Positions 15,594 to 23,850 of a stretch of DNA of 34,682 bases are shown here, piece after piece; within the stretch, counting starts at the first letter, position 1; the number at the start of each line of letters is the position of its first letter. Source of the stretch: JAGNEJ01 sp043757865 (lineage in GTDB: Bacteria; Verrucomicrobiota; Verrucomicrobiia; Verrucomicrobiales; V1-33). The notes under the pieces are model-generated. The model had not been told where the DNA came from. It made no database searches and saw only the letters and a list, made by a program, of their open reading frames with translations. The stretch is taken from the NCBI GenBank assembly GCA_043757865.1, contig JAYVOP010000031.1, positions 1 through 34,682 of the forward strand, written 5' to 3'. Position numbers and translations under genes: made by a program.

Positions 15594-16019
15594 ATGTCCA
15601 GTCCTCTTCCTCCTCAACACGTCGTCCTTTATGATGACGAATGTTCCCTCTGCACCTTCCAGATGAAAGTCCTCACGTGGCTGGACTGGCGCGGAGCCTT
15701 GAGCTTAATGCCGCTCTCCAATCCGCGTGCGGCAGAGTTGGCTCCTAGCATCAGTCAGGCGGACCTTCAAGAGGCAATCCATTGCCTGTCAACCGATGGA
15801 AAGATCTACCGTGGAGCCCGCGCGATCCGCTTCGTGGGCTTGCGCCTGCCCTTGCTGGTGCCCGTGGCGCTGTTCCTCTGGCTGCCGGGCGTGATTTACC
15901 TAGCGGAAAAATTTTACCAACTCGTGAGCCGGAATCGCCTACTGTTGAGCAAGCTCTTCGGCTGCAAGGGAGCCTGTGCCATCTTACCAGCGCGGGTGCG
16001 CTCGCAGGATGACTTATAG
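15594..16019 (+). CDS. DCC-family (DUF393, YuxK-like) thiol-disulfide protein
   Basis: The 141-aa protein opens with VVLYDDECSLCTFQMKVLTW, the DxxCxxC signature of the DCC family. The family is predicted to have a thioredoxin-like redox fold. AIHCLSTDGKIYRGARAIRF is the second conserved block (G.vy.G..A.). A hydrophobic helix at about 80-97 (LPLLVPVALFLWLPGVIYLA) is typical of the family and may bind or cross the membrane. Two more cysteines lie near the end (GCKGACAIL). It starts 12 bases after the coiled-coil membrane protein and is the last gene before a possible terminator, so it is probably cotranscribed with the ABC genes. Substrate unknown. Confidence 0.9.
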   Translation: MSSPLPPQHVVLYDDECSLCTFQMKVLTWLDWRGALSLMPLSNPRAAELAPSISQADLQEAIHCLSTDGKIYRGARAIRFVGLRLPLLVPVALFLWLPGVIYLAEKFYQLVSRNRLLLSKLFGCKGACAILPARVRSQDDL

Positions 16020-16021
16020 CG

Positions 16022-16056
16022 GCCCCGCGCGGCATCCGCAGAGGCGGGGGATTTTA
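16022..16056 (+). terminator. Possible terminator after the DCC gene
   Basis: CCCCGC (16023-16028) pairs with GCGGGG (16044-16049), with a nested GCGG-CAT-CCGC hairpin at 16029-16039, followed by GATTTTAT. The stem is GC-rich but the U tract is short and interrupted, so readthrough into the DUF485 gene is likely. Confidence 0.4.
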
Positions 16057-16115
16057 TCGGTAACTGCATTTGCTCCTTGGCAGAGGCGTCCGGGCGCTGC
16101 TATCTCCGGCCTGCC

Positions 16116-16445
16116 ATGCCTGACATCTCCTCTGCTCCTCCCCCCACCACGAACGACTTCATTCACAGCGAAGCCTTCCTGCATTCCCTGATGCAACGGC
16201 AGCTCCGCCTCAGCATCGACTGCGCGGGCTCGTTCCTGTTGCTGCTGATTGGACTGCCGCTGTTAAATTACGTCGCCCCGGCCTTCATGGCCCAGCGGGT
16301 GGCGGGATTCCCCCTGACGTGGTTGGTGCTAGGGGTGTTATTTTTCCCCTACGTATGGGTGATTGCGCGGCTCTTCATTACGAAGTCCATGGCGCTAGAA
16401 ACATCGGAAGTGCAACAGGCTCACGCGGCTAATCATCAAGGATAA
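16116..16445 (+). CDS. DUF485-like small membrane protein (YjcH type)
   Basis: Start at ATG 16116 rather than TTG 16077. The 109 residues show the DUF485 plan: a polar N-terminus ending in SEAFLHSLMQRQLRLSI, then two membrane helices (CAGSFLLLLIGLPLLNYV and LTWLVLGVLFFPYVWVIARL) and a short charged tail. In enterobacteria such proteins (YjcH) are encoded directly before the acetate symporter ActP. The same order holds here, with only six bases to the symporter, so an accessory role in organic-acid uptake is the best inference. Its biochemical function is unproven in the family. Confidence 0.82.
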   Translation: MPDISSAPPPTTNDFIHSEAFLHSLMQRQLRLSIDCAGSFLLLLIGLPLLNYVAPAFMAQRVAGFPLTWLVLGVLFFPYVWVIARLFITKSMALETSEVQQAHAANHQG

Positions 16446-16451
16446 ACTGCG

Positions 16452-18209
16452 ATGAACATTGATTATTGGATTCTCGCCTTTTCCGGCATCACTGTCGTGG
16501 TTACGGTCTTGATGGGCTTTAAATCCGCCAAGTCCTCAAAGTCCGCAGCAGACTTCTTCGTGGCTGGGCGCTCCGTTTCCGTGGGATGGAATGCCTCTGC
16601 CATTTCTGGGGAATACTTGAGTGCGGCTAGCTTTATGGGCATTGCCGGCATGGTTATGTCCTCTGGCTATGATGCACTGTGGTATCCCGTTTGTTATGCC
16701 TGCGGGTATTTGTTCCTCTTGCTATTCATTGCTGGGCCGCTGCGGAGGTTCGGGGCTTATACGATCCCGGATTTTGCGGAGGGGCGCTATGATTCTCCGG
16801 TGTTTCGGAAGATAGCCGTGTGCTTTGTGTTGTTTATCGGATTTTTCTACACCATGCCGCAGATGAAGGGCGCGGGCACGACGTTAGCTTACATTTTTCC
16901 CGGCCTACCGTATTGGGTGGGGGTGGTTGTGGTGGGGGCAGTCATCACGCTAAACGTAGCGTTAGGTGGCATGAAAGGCATCACGTTAGTGCAAGCGGTG
17001 CAGTATTGGATCAAACTCTTCGCCATCTCCGTGCCCATCTTTGTGCTCATGGCGGTGTATGGCGGGTATGGGCAAAATTTAGCCGCTAATCACGCCGCCG
17101 CAGACCCCACTCCCATCGTCCAAGCCGCCGATGCCACCGCGCGCCAAACCATGCCGGAGAAAGCCCCCAAGGATGAGGCGTGGATCGCTCCATTCGGCCC
17201 ATTGACGACCAAAGCTACTAAGGCTGCGGGCCTGTCTGCGGAGGAATCGAAGCCGTATTCCCTGCTCTATACGTTCTCGCTCATCGTCGCGTTAGTGTGC
17301 GGCACCGCTGGCCTGCCGCACATTTTAGTGCGCTTCTACACGAACCCGGATGGAGTGGCCGCTAAGAAGACCACGATGTGGGTGATGATCTTAATCGGGA
17401 TCTTCTACGTTTTCCCGCCTGTCTTTGGCGTGTTAGGGCGAAATTTCCTGCCCGAGCTTTATACTGGCCTAGCCGGGATCAAAGGCACGGATCAAGTGGT
17501 ACTGAAATTGCCCATGTTGATCCGGGAGAAATACGGCGTGCTGGGCAGCATCCTCAGCGGCATCACCTGTGCCGGGGCGTTTGCAGCGTTTATGAGCACG
17601 TTCTCCGGCTTGCTTGTTTCCATGACCGGAGCCCTGGCGCACGATGTCTATGGCCGCATGTTACGCCCGCAATCCACGGCTGCTGAACGCATGAAGATGT
17701 TTAAATGGTGTGCGGTGTTGATCGGCTTGGTTTCCGTGGTGCTGGGCTCATTAGTGGAGCCGCTGGAGATTAATTTCATGGTCGGCCAAGCGTTCGCCAT
17801 TGCCGCCGCTAGCTATTTCCCGCTGCTCTTTATGAGCGTCTGGTGGCGCGGCATGACCATGAAAGGAGCCGCCACGGGCATGCTCACGGGTGGGCTCTGC
17901 GCCTTACTGGCAGCGGCCTTAACCAATGCTAGCACGCTAGCTCTAGACCCTGGCCCCATGGGGAAACTCTTCGCTTCGTTCAGCGGCCTGAATGATTTCT
18001 GGAAACTGCATCCCCTCCTCCGTATCCTCGCTGAGCAGCCTGCCATCTGGGCCGTGCCACTGTCCATCGGCCTCATGATTATTGTCTCCAAAGCCACCAA
18101 ACAATCAATCCCCGCAGACATTCGCATGAAAATGCTCGTGCTCCATGCGCCCGAAGCGTTGGGTCTCAAGCAAGAATACATTCAAGATCATGTCGGCTCG
18201 GCTCATTAA
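16452..18209 (+). CDS. Sodium:solute symporter (SSF family, ActP-like cation/acetate symporter)
   Basis: A 585-aa integral membrane transporter with about 13-14 hydrophobic helices. Near the N-terminus FFVAGRSVSVGWNASAISGE and YLSAASFMGIAGMVMSSGYD match the SSF sodium-site region as it appears in ActP. RRFGAYTIPDFAEGRYDSP is the ActP-type loop. GTAGLPHILVRFYTNPDG and the later CAGAFAAFMSTFSGLLVSMT are further family blocks. An extra hydrophilic stretch at about 215-255 (AADPTPIVQAADATARQTMP) separates two helices and is longer than in E. coli ActP. AAGG-type Shine-Dalgarno (AAGGA, about 10 bases upstream) is one of the few in the window. Acetate or another small carboxylate is the likely substrate, given the DUF485 partner. 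Confidence 0.92.
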   Translation: MNIDYWILAFSGITVVVTVLMGFKSAKSSKSAADFFVAGRSVSVGWNASAISGEYLSAASFMGIAGMVMSSGYDALWYPVCYACGYLFLLLFIAGPLRRFGAYTIPDFAEGRYDSPVFRKIAVCFVLFIGFFYTMPQMKGAGTTLAYIFPGLPYWVGVVVVGAVITLNVALGGMKGITLVQAVQYWIKLFAISVPIFVLMAVYGGYGQNLAANHAAADPTPIVQAADATARQTMPEKAPKDEAWIAPFGPLTTKATKAAGLSAEESKPYSLLYTFSLIVALVCGTAGLPHILVRFYTNPDGVAAKKTTMWVMILIGIFYVFPPVFGVLGRNFLPELYTGLAGIKGTDQVVLKLPMLIREKYGVLGSILSGITCAGAFAAFMSTFSGLLVSMTGALAHDVYGRMLRPQSTAAERMKMFKWCAVLIGLVSVVLGSLVEPLEINFMVGQAFAIAAASYFPLLFMSVWWRGMTMKGAATGMLTGGLCALLAAALTNASTLALDPGPMGKLFASFSGLNDFWKLHPLLRILAEQPAIWAVPLSIGLMIIVSKATKQSIPADIRMKMLVLHAPEALGLKQEYIQDHVGSAH

Positions 18210-18233
18210 ACCTATTTCTTTACTTCTCATTTT

Positions 18234-18268
18234 TAATCCTTAATCCTTAATCCCTAATCCCTAATCCT
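18234..18268 (+). repeat. Five perfect 7-base tandem repeats abutting a start codon
   Basis: TAATCCT, TAATCCT, TAATCCC, TAATCCC and TAATCCT follow one another without gaps and end exactly at the ATG at 18269. The array occupies the position of the ribosome binding site and contains no Shine-Dalgarno in the coding direction. Copy-number change would shift the leader in 7-base steps without altering the protein. Confidence 0.9.
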
Positions 18269-19432
18269 ATGAAACACCTACTCCCACTCCTCCTCGCCAC
18301 CACTGCCACTGCTTCCGCTGATACCGGCAGCGCCTTCTATGGTGATCCACCGGATGCGCACCATCCTTGGGCGATCCATGATCGGAATCGTCCGCAGCCA
18401 CCGCGTGTAGAGCCAGCGGAGCCCAGCACGCAAGCGCAGCCAGGGAAGCCGCCATCCGATGCGGTGGTGCTCTTCGATGGCACCGAGGCCTCGTTGGCTA
18501 AATGGGCGTCGGATAAGGATCCTGGCCAGCCAACCAAATGGATCGTCAAAGATGGCTCCTTTCAATGTGTGCCAGGCGCTGGCTATGTGCGCACCGTTTC
18601 TGAGTGGGGCGATTGCCAACTGCACGTAGAGTGGACCGCCCCTGAGAAGGTGGAAGGCAATAGCCAAGCCCGTGGAAATAGCGGCATCTTTCCGATGGGC
18701 CAAGTGGAAGTGCAGGTGCTGGATAACTACGATAATCCCACCTATGCCGATGGCTTTGCGGGTTGTGTCTATGGTGTGAATCCGCCAGCGGCTAACGTGC
18801 TGCGCGCCCCCGGACAATGGCAAGTCTATGATATTGTTTTCCGCCGTCCTGTTTATAAAGACGGCAAGGAAGTCGATGGCGGCTATTTGACTGTTTTCGT
18901 CAATGGCGTCCTCACCCAAGATCACACCCCGATCGAAGGTGGTGGCGGGCATAAGGGTCGCAGCGTGCCCCATGCTTACCCCGAGAAAGGCCCGCTAAAA
19001 CTCCAAGATCACGGTAATCCCGTGCGCTACCGGAACATCTGGTATCGCCCACTGGGAGCCCGCAGCATTGAGGGCGGCACGAACGGCTACCTCACGGAAG
19101 CAGCCACCACGGCCAAACGGAAAGAGATCGCTCAGGGCCTCCGCACCGCCGCTGAGAAGCTCCAAGGGAGCGATCAAATGCTGCACTTGATGGAGTCGCT
19201 GGTTTACGAAAATGATCCCGCCACCTTAGCTAAAGTGGAGCCGCTGCTAGCGGCTAATGTCAGCAGCCTCCAAGCCACCCCCAAGGATAAGATCGAATCT
19301 AAGAAAGGCGAGGTCATGGGCCTGAAGAACGCGGTGGAATACCTCAGCAAAGCCAAGGTGTGGCCCAGCCCCCACGCTGCGCAGACCGCGCTAGAGGCGA
19401 TCATCAAAACCAACGCGTGGGATAAGAAGTAG
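18269..19432 (+). CDS. Secreted DUF1080 (3-keto-disaccharide hydrolase-like) protein
   Basis: The 387-aa protein has a short signal peptide (MKHLLPLLLATTATASA, cut before DTGS). A His/Pro-rich spacer follows, then a DUF1080 concanavalin-like domain: AVVLFDGTEASLAKW, WIVKDGSFQCVPGAGYVRT, GNSGIFPMGQVEVQVLDNYD, GQWQVYDIVFRRP and LQDHGNPVRYRNIWYRPL. The C-terminal 110 residues are helical (TAAEKLQGSDQMLHLMESLV) and lie outside the domain. DUF1080 proteins are abundant in Verrucomicrobiota and Planctomycetota; some cleave 3-keto-glucosides in the periplasm, and the others are unassigned. It does not neighbour sugar oxidoreductases here. Translation begins straight after the heptamer array, in context CCTATG. 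Confidence 0.93.
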   Translation: MKHLLPLLLATTATASADTGSAFYGDPPDAHHPWAIHDRNRPQPPRVEPAEPSTQAQPGKPPSDAVVLFDGTEASLAKWASDKDPGQPTKWIVKDGSFQCVPGAGYVRTVSEWGDCQLHVEWTAPEKVEGNSQARGNSGIFPMGQVEVQVLDNYDNPTYADGFAGCVYGVNPPAANVLRAPGQWQVYDIVFRRPVYKDGKEVDGGYLTVFVNGVLTQDHTPIEGGGGHKGRSVPHAYPEKGPLKLQDHGNPVRYRNIWYRPLGARSIEGGTNGYLTEAATTAKRKEIAQGLRTAAEKLQGSDQMLHLMESLVYENDPATLAKVEPLLAANVSSLQATPKDKIESKKGEVMGLKNAVEYLSKAKVWPSPHAAQTALEAIIKTNAWDKK

Positions 19433-19439
19433 GCTCTGG

Positions 19440-20576
19440 ATGAATCTTTCTCCGCGCGAACTTCAGCGCTATGCACGTCAGGTCTCCATCCCTGAGCTAG
19501 GATTGGCAGGGCAAGCTCGGCTGCGGGCGGGCTCGGTCTTGTGCCTTGGCGCGGGCGGGCTAGGTTGTCCGGCCTTGCTTTATTTAGCGGCGGCGGGCGT
19601 GGGCCGCATCGGCATCGTGGATGAGGATCGCGTGGATGCGAGTAACCTGCATCGGCAGTTGCTTTACACGGCGGCAGACATCGGGCGGCTGAAGGTGGAG
19701 GCCGCCCAGGAGCGGCTGCGGACGGTGAATCCAGACGTGCGCGTGGAGATCTATGCAGAGCGTTTTACCGTCGCTAATGCAGCGCGGCTAGTGGCAGCGT
19801 ATGACGTGATCTTGGATGGCTCTGACAACTTCGCCACGCGCTATCTCAGTAGCGATACGGCGGCAGCGGTCGGCAAACCGAACGTGTATGGTAGCATCCT
19901 CCGTTTCGAGGGCCAAGCCACCGTCTTCGCCCCGCATCTGGGCGGACCGTGCTATCGCTGCTTTTTACCGCAGCCGCCAGCGCCCGGCATGGTGCCGACG
20001 TGTGCGGAGAGCGGCGTGCTCGGATTACTGCCCGGCATCATCGGCACGCTGCAAGCCACCGAGGCTGTGAAATGGCTCACTGGCTTAGGCGACTCCCTAG
20101 CCGGGCGACTGCTCCATTTCGATGCGCTAGCGATGCGCTTTCGCGAGTTTAAACTGCGGCGTGATCCGGCCTGCGTCTGCTGTGGTGCTGCGCCTAGCCT
20201 GACGCAGCCGTTCGACTACGACGCCTTCTGTGGCGCGGCGGATGCGTGTCATTTACCTGCGGAAATGACGGTGCAGGCCTTGCAAGAAATGCTGCGCCAA
20301 CGACCTGCCAATTTCGTCCTGCTAGACGTGCGCGAGCCCTGGGAGCGGGCTCTAGCGCAGATCCCCGGAGCCTTGGGCATCCCGTTAGGGGAACTGCCGC
20401 AGCGCCTCCAGGAGCTTTCCCCCACGCAGGAAATAGCGGTGCATTGCCAGTCCGGTGGCCGCAGTGCGCAGGCGGTAGCGCTCCTGCGCGCCCAAGGTTT
20501 CCCACAGGTTAGGAATGTGCGCGGTGGCATCCAGGCTTGGAGCCAAGAGATCAATCCGACAGTGGCCAGCTATTGA
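19440..20576 (+). CDS. ThiF/MoeB-type sulfur-carrier adenylyltransferase fused to rhodanese (MoeZ-like)
   Basis: Residues 1-250 are an E1-like adenylyltransferase: nucleotide loop LGAGGLGCPALLYLAAAG (Gly-rich loop at 37-43), DEDRVDASNLHRQLLY, DGSDNFATRYL, and zinc cysteine pairs CYRC and CVCC. Residues about 270-378 are a rhodanese domain with LLDVREPWERALAQIPGA and active-site loop HCQSGGRSAQAV (Cys336). Such MoeBR/MoeZ proteins adenylate the C-terminal Gly of small sulfur carriers (MoaD, ThiS, CysO types) and load sulfur from the rhodanese Cys, serving molybdopterin, thiamine or cysteine synthesis. No carrier gene lies in the window, so the pathway is open. The gene starts seven bases after the DUF1080 stop. 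Confidence 0.93.
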   Translation: MNLSPRELQRYARQVSIPELGLAGQARLRAGSVLCLGAGGLGCPALLYLAAAGVGRIGIVDEDRVDASNLHRQLLYTAADIGRLKVEAAQERLRTVNPDVRVEIYAERFTVANAARLVAAYDVILDGSDNFATRYLSSDTAAAVGKPNVYGSILRFEGQATVFAPHLGGPCYRCFLPQPPAPGMVPTCAESGVLGLLPGIIGTLQATEAVKWLTGLGDSLAGRLLHFDALAMRFREFKLRRDPACVCCGAAPSLTQPFDYDAFCGAADACHLPAEMTVQALQEMLRQRPANFVLLDVREPWERALAQIPGALGIPLGELPQRLQELSPTQEIAVHCQSGGRSAQAVALLRAQGFPQVRNVRGGIQAWSQEINPTVASY

Positions 20577-20623
20577 AACTTGCGAGGCTTGACAGGGCGG
20601 GGTGGGCTCGCCACCACTGACGG

Positions 20624-22168
20624 ATGTCCAAACCACAGACCGCTCAGAGCGCCATTTCCCCCATGCGTCAGGATGATTTTCCTGAATGGTATCAACAAGT
20701 GATTAAAGCCGCCGACCTCGCAGAGAACTCCGAGGTCCGAGGCTGCATGGTGATTAAACCGTGGGGCTACGGCATTTGGGAGCTGATGCAAAAGGCGCTG
20801 GACGGCATGTTCAAAGCCACCGGACATAAGAACGCTTATTTCCCGCTGCTCATTCCGCTGAGCTATTTAGAAAAGGAAGCCACGCATGTGGAAGGCTTTG
20901 CCAAGGAATGTGCGGTGGTCACGCATCATCGGCTGGAGGCTGTTAAACAGCCTGATGGGAGCATCAAAATGGTGCCCGCTGGCAAACTGGAAGAGCCCTT
21001 CGTGATCCGGCCTACGAGCGAGACGATCATTGGCGCAGCCTTTGCGCGGTGGGTGCAGAGCTACCGAGATTTACCGCTGCTGATAAACCAATGGGCCAAC
21101 GTGATGCGTTGGGAAATGCGTCCGCGCATTTTCCTGCGCACCGCTGAGTTCCTCTGGCAGGAAGGCCACACTGCGCATGAGACCAAGGAGGAAGCCATTG
21201 AGGAAACGGATCGCATGTTAGGCGTGTATGAGACCTTCGTGCGGGACCACCTCGCCATTCCCGTGATCTGTGGGGAAAAGAGCGCTCGGGAACGCTTCCC
21301 TGGCGCTGAATCCACCCTCTGCATTGAGGCCATGGTGCAAGACCGCAAGGCCATCCAAGCGGGCACGAGCCATTTCTTGGGGCAAAATTTCTCCCATGCT
21401 AGTGGCATTTCATTCACCGGCCGAAGTGGTAGTAAAGAGCACGCCTGGACCACCAGTTGGGGCGTGAGCACGCGCCTGATCGGCACGCTGATTATGGCCC
21501 ATGCGGATGACGATGGCTTGGTGCTGCCGCCGCGCGTGGCCACGGAGCAGATCGTGATCTTGCCAGTGACGCCGAAGGAAGATAGCAAGGCCGCCGTGCT
21601 GGCCGCCTGCCATGCCCTAGCCGCTGAACTGCGGGCGCGGCAATTCCATGGCGATGCCCTCCGCGTAACGGTGGACGAACGCGACTTAGCAGGTGGCACT
21701 AAGAGCTGGGAATGGATCAAGAAAGGCGTGCCGCTGCGCATCGAGATTGGGCCTAGGGACTTGGAGAAGGGCGGCCTCGCACTCAGCCGACGCGATCAAG
21801 GCGTGAAAGAAAAGACCTTTCCGAGCACCACCGAATTCGTCGGCAATGCCGTCAGCATCTTGCAGAGCATTCAGGATAATTTGTTGCTGCGCGCCACTGC
21901 GTTTCGCGATGCGAACCTCGTGCCGATCAATGACGTAGCGACCTTTGAAAAATTCTTCACGCCGCAGAATCCTGACAAGGCTGAGATCCACGGCGGCTTT
22001 GCCCTCACGCATTGGGCCGGCACGGCGGAGGATGAAGACCGTCTGCAAAAAACGCTGGGCGTCACCATGCGCTGCATTCCTCAGGGCGCGCAGTATGTAG
22101 AAGCAGGTGTGTGCCCATTCACGGGCCAACCCAGCACGCAGCGCGTGATCTTTGCCAAAGCCTACTAG
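20624..22168 (+). CDS. proS: Proline--tRNA ligase, archaeal/eukaryotic type
   Basis: A 514-aa class II synthetase charging tRNA-Pro. The sequence is of the shorter type without the editing insertion between motifs 2 and 3. Landmarks are DFPEWYQQVIKAADLAENSE, VRGCMVIKPWGYGIWE, RPTSETIIGAAFARWV, motif 2 RPRIFLRTAEFLWQEGHT (from residue 166) and motif 3 TTSWGVSTRLIGTLIM (about 275). The C-terminal extension ends in a terminal Tyr (VIFAKAY), characteristic of this type. The zinc-binding cysteines of the extension are mostly missing, leaving CPF. Bacteria with this form usually acquired it in place of the editing-competent bacterial ProRS. Its stop is 20 bases before leuA; joint transcription is likely. 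Confidence 0.96.
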   Translation: MSKPQTAQSAISPMRQDDFPEWYQQVIKAADLAENSEVRGCMVIKPWGYGIWELMQKALDGMFKATGHKNAYFPLLIPLSYLEKEATHVEGFAKECAVVTHHRLEAVKQPDGSIKMVPAGKLEEPFVIRPTSETIIGAAFARWVQSYRDLPLLINQWANVMRWEMRPRIFLRTAEFLWQEGHTAHETKEEAIEETDRMLGVYETFVRDHLAIPVICGEKSARERFPGAESTLCIEAMVQDRKAIQAGTSHFLGQNFSHASGISFTGRSGSKEHAWTTSWGVSTRLIGTLIMAHADDDGLVLPPRVATEQIVILPVTPKEDSKAAVLAACHALAAELRARQFHGDALRVTVDERDLAGGTKSWEWIKKGVPLRIEIGPRDLEKGGLALSRRDQGVKEKTFPSTTEFVGNAVSILQSIQDNLLLRATAFRDANLVPINDVATFEKFFTPQNPDKAEIHGGFALTHWAGTAEDEDRLQKTLGVTMRCIPQGAQYVEAGVCPFTGQPSTQRVIFAKAY

Positions 22169-22188
22169 CATTCTATCCACGAGCCCCC

Positions 22189-23850
22189 ATGATCGTCCCT
22201 GCCTCTCAGAAATATCGCCCATTTAAAGTCATCGATTTACCGAATCGCCAATGGCCTTCGCGTGAGCTTACCCATGCTCCCATCTGGTGCAGCGTGGACC
22301 TGCGGGATGGGAATCAAGCGCTGGCCGTGCCCATGAACGTGAGCCAGAAGCTGGAAATGTTCGAGGCGTTAGTGAAGTGCGGCTTCAAGCAAATTGAGGT
22401 CGGTTTCCCCTCTGCATCCGACACGGAGTTCGCCTTCATGCGCTCGTTGATCGAGGGGAATCGCATCCCGGCGGACGTCACCATCCAGGTGCTAGTGCAG
22501 GCGCGGGAAGACCTCATTGAGCGCACCGTCGAATCACTCATCGGTGCGCCCAGCGTCATCATTCATTTGTATAATAGCACCTCCCCCGCGCAGCGCAGAG
22601 TGGTCTTCGGCAAGACCAAGCCAGAGATCATCCAGATCGCAGAAAATGGTGCGCGTTGGATTCAGCAACGCCTCCCACGCTTGGTGGGAAGCCGCGTGCA
22701 GCTCCAGTATTCGCCAGAGAGCTTCAGTGCCACGGAGGTGGATTACGCCCTGGAAATCTGCCATGCGGTCATGGCCGTCTGGCAGCCGACTCCGCAAAAC
22801 AAGGTGATCTTAAATTTACCTAACACGGTAGAAGTCGCCATGCCGAACGTCTATGCCGACCAAATCGAATGGTTCATCGGCAATATGAAAAACCGCGACT
22901 CCGCCATCATCAGCGTCCACACTCACAACGACCGTGGCACGGGCACTGCCAGCACCGAACTAGCCATGCTGGCTGGTGCAGAGCGCGTGGAAGGCACGCT
23001 CTTCGGCAATGGTGAACGCACGGGGAACCTGGACATCGTCAACGTGGCCATGAATCTCTACATGCATGGGATTGACCCCGGACTTGATTTCTCGGACATC
23101 AATCGCCTCATTGCTAGTTACGAGCGCACCACCGGCATGACCGTGCCGCCGCGCCATCCGTATGCGGGGGAGTTAGTGTTCACGGCCTTCAGCGGCAGCC
23201 ATCAAGACGCCATTAAGAAAGGCTTTACCTGTTATGAAAAGAAACGCGGCCCGTGGGACGTGCCCTACCTCACCATCGACCCGCATGATCTAGGCCGGGA
23301 ATACCGGGAGGTCATCCGCGTCAATAGCCAGAGCGGGAAAGGCGGGGTCGCCTATCTGCTGGAGAGCGACTACGGCATCCGCCTGCCTAAGGACTTGCAG
23401 CGGGAATTCGGGCCCCTGGCGAACACGTTGGTGGACCAGCTAGGGCGCGAAGTGACGGCCGCAGAGTTGAAAGAAATGTTCTGGAAAGAATATGTGGAGC
23501 GCGTCATGCCTTGGCAGTTGCAATCTTTCCATGTCCAGGTGGGCACGGCGGAAGCCAGTGAGACGGTGGCCAAAGTCACCTACCAAGGCCAACCGCAAAC
23601 GCTGACGGGCCAAGGAGCAGGGCCGTTGGCGGCCTTCGTGCATAGCCTTTCCGCTTTTTTAAATGAGCAGTTAGACGTGACAGACTACAGCCAGCACGCG
23701 CTGCAAGCTGGGGCGGATGCCCAGGCCATCAGCTACGTGCAACTGCGGAATGCCGCCGGAGCGCTAGCTTATGGTGTGGGCGTGCATCACAGCATCGAAC
23801 TATCACCCATCTTGGCGGTGCTCAGCGCGTTGAATCGGCTCTCAGCCTAA
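22189..23850 (+). CDS. leuA: 2-isopropylmalate synthase (long, LeuA type 2)
   Basis: Start at ATG 22189, after the proS stop; an earlier in-frame start at 22111 would overlap proS by about 58 bases. The 553-aa enzyme condenses acetyl-CoA with 2-oxoisovalerate, the first committed step of leucine synthesis. HMGL-like TIM barrel residues include CSVDLRDGNQALAVPM (Asp37, Arg39, Asp40) and the metal-binding HTHND (His244, His246). GNGERTGNLDIVNVAMNLY is a further family block. Residues about 430-550 form the leucine-sensing regulatory domain (FHVQVGTAEASETVAKVTY onward to SYVQLR). The long insert with LGREYREVIRVNSQSGKGGV identifies the mycobacterial-like LeuA2 type. Its stop overlaps the convergent HAD gene by three to four bases. 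Confidence 0.96.
   Translation: MIVPASQKYRPFKVIDLPNRQWPSRELTHAPIWCSVDLRDGNQALAVPMNVSQKLEMFEALVKCGFKQIEVGFPSASDTEFAFMRSLIEGNRIPADVTIQVLVQAREDLIERTVESLIGAPSVIIHLYNSTSPAQRRVVFGKTKPEIIQIAENGARWIQQRLPRLVGSRVQLQYSPESFSATEVDYALEICHAVMAVWQPTPQNKVILNLPNTVEVAMPNVYADQIEWFIGNMKNRDSAIISVHTHNDRGTGTASTELAMLAGAERVEGTLFGNGERTGNLDIVNVAMNLYMHGIDPGLDFSDINRLIASYERTTGMTVPPRHPYAGELVFTAFSGSHQDAIKKGFTCYEKKRGPWDVPYLTIDPHDLGREYREVIRVNSQSGKGGVAYLLESDYGIRLPKDLQREFGPLANTLVDQLGREVTAAELKEMFWKEYVERVMPWQLQSFHVQVGTAEASETVAKVTYQGQPQTLTGQGAGPLAAFVHSLSAFLNEQLDVTDYSQHALQAGADAQAISYVQLRNAAGALAYGVGVHHSIELSPILAVLSALNRLSA

Noticed and set aside
18278..18973. 231-codon minus-strand ORF
   Set aside because: Antisense to the DUF1080 gene, no domain visible and no plausible start context.
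21061..21741. 226-codon minus-strand ORF
   Set aside because: Antisense to proS, whose motifs cover the same bases.
22111..22188. Longer N-terminus for LeuA
   Set aside because: It would overlap proS by about 58 bases; the family N-terminus begins near KYRPFKVIDLPNR, just after the ATG at 22189.
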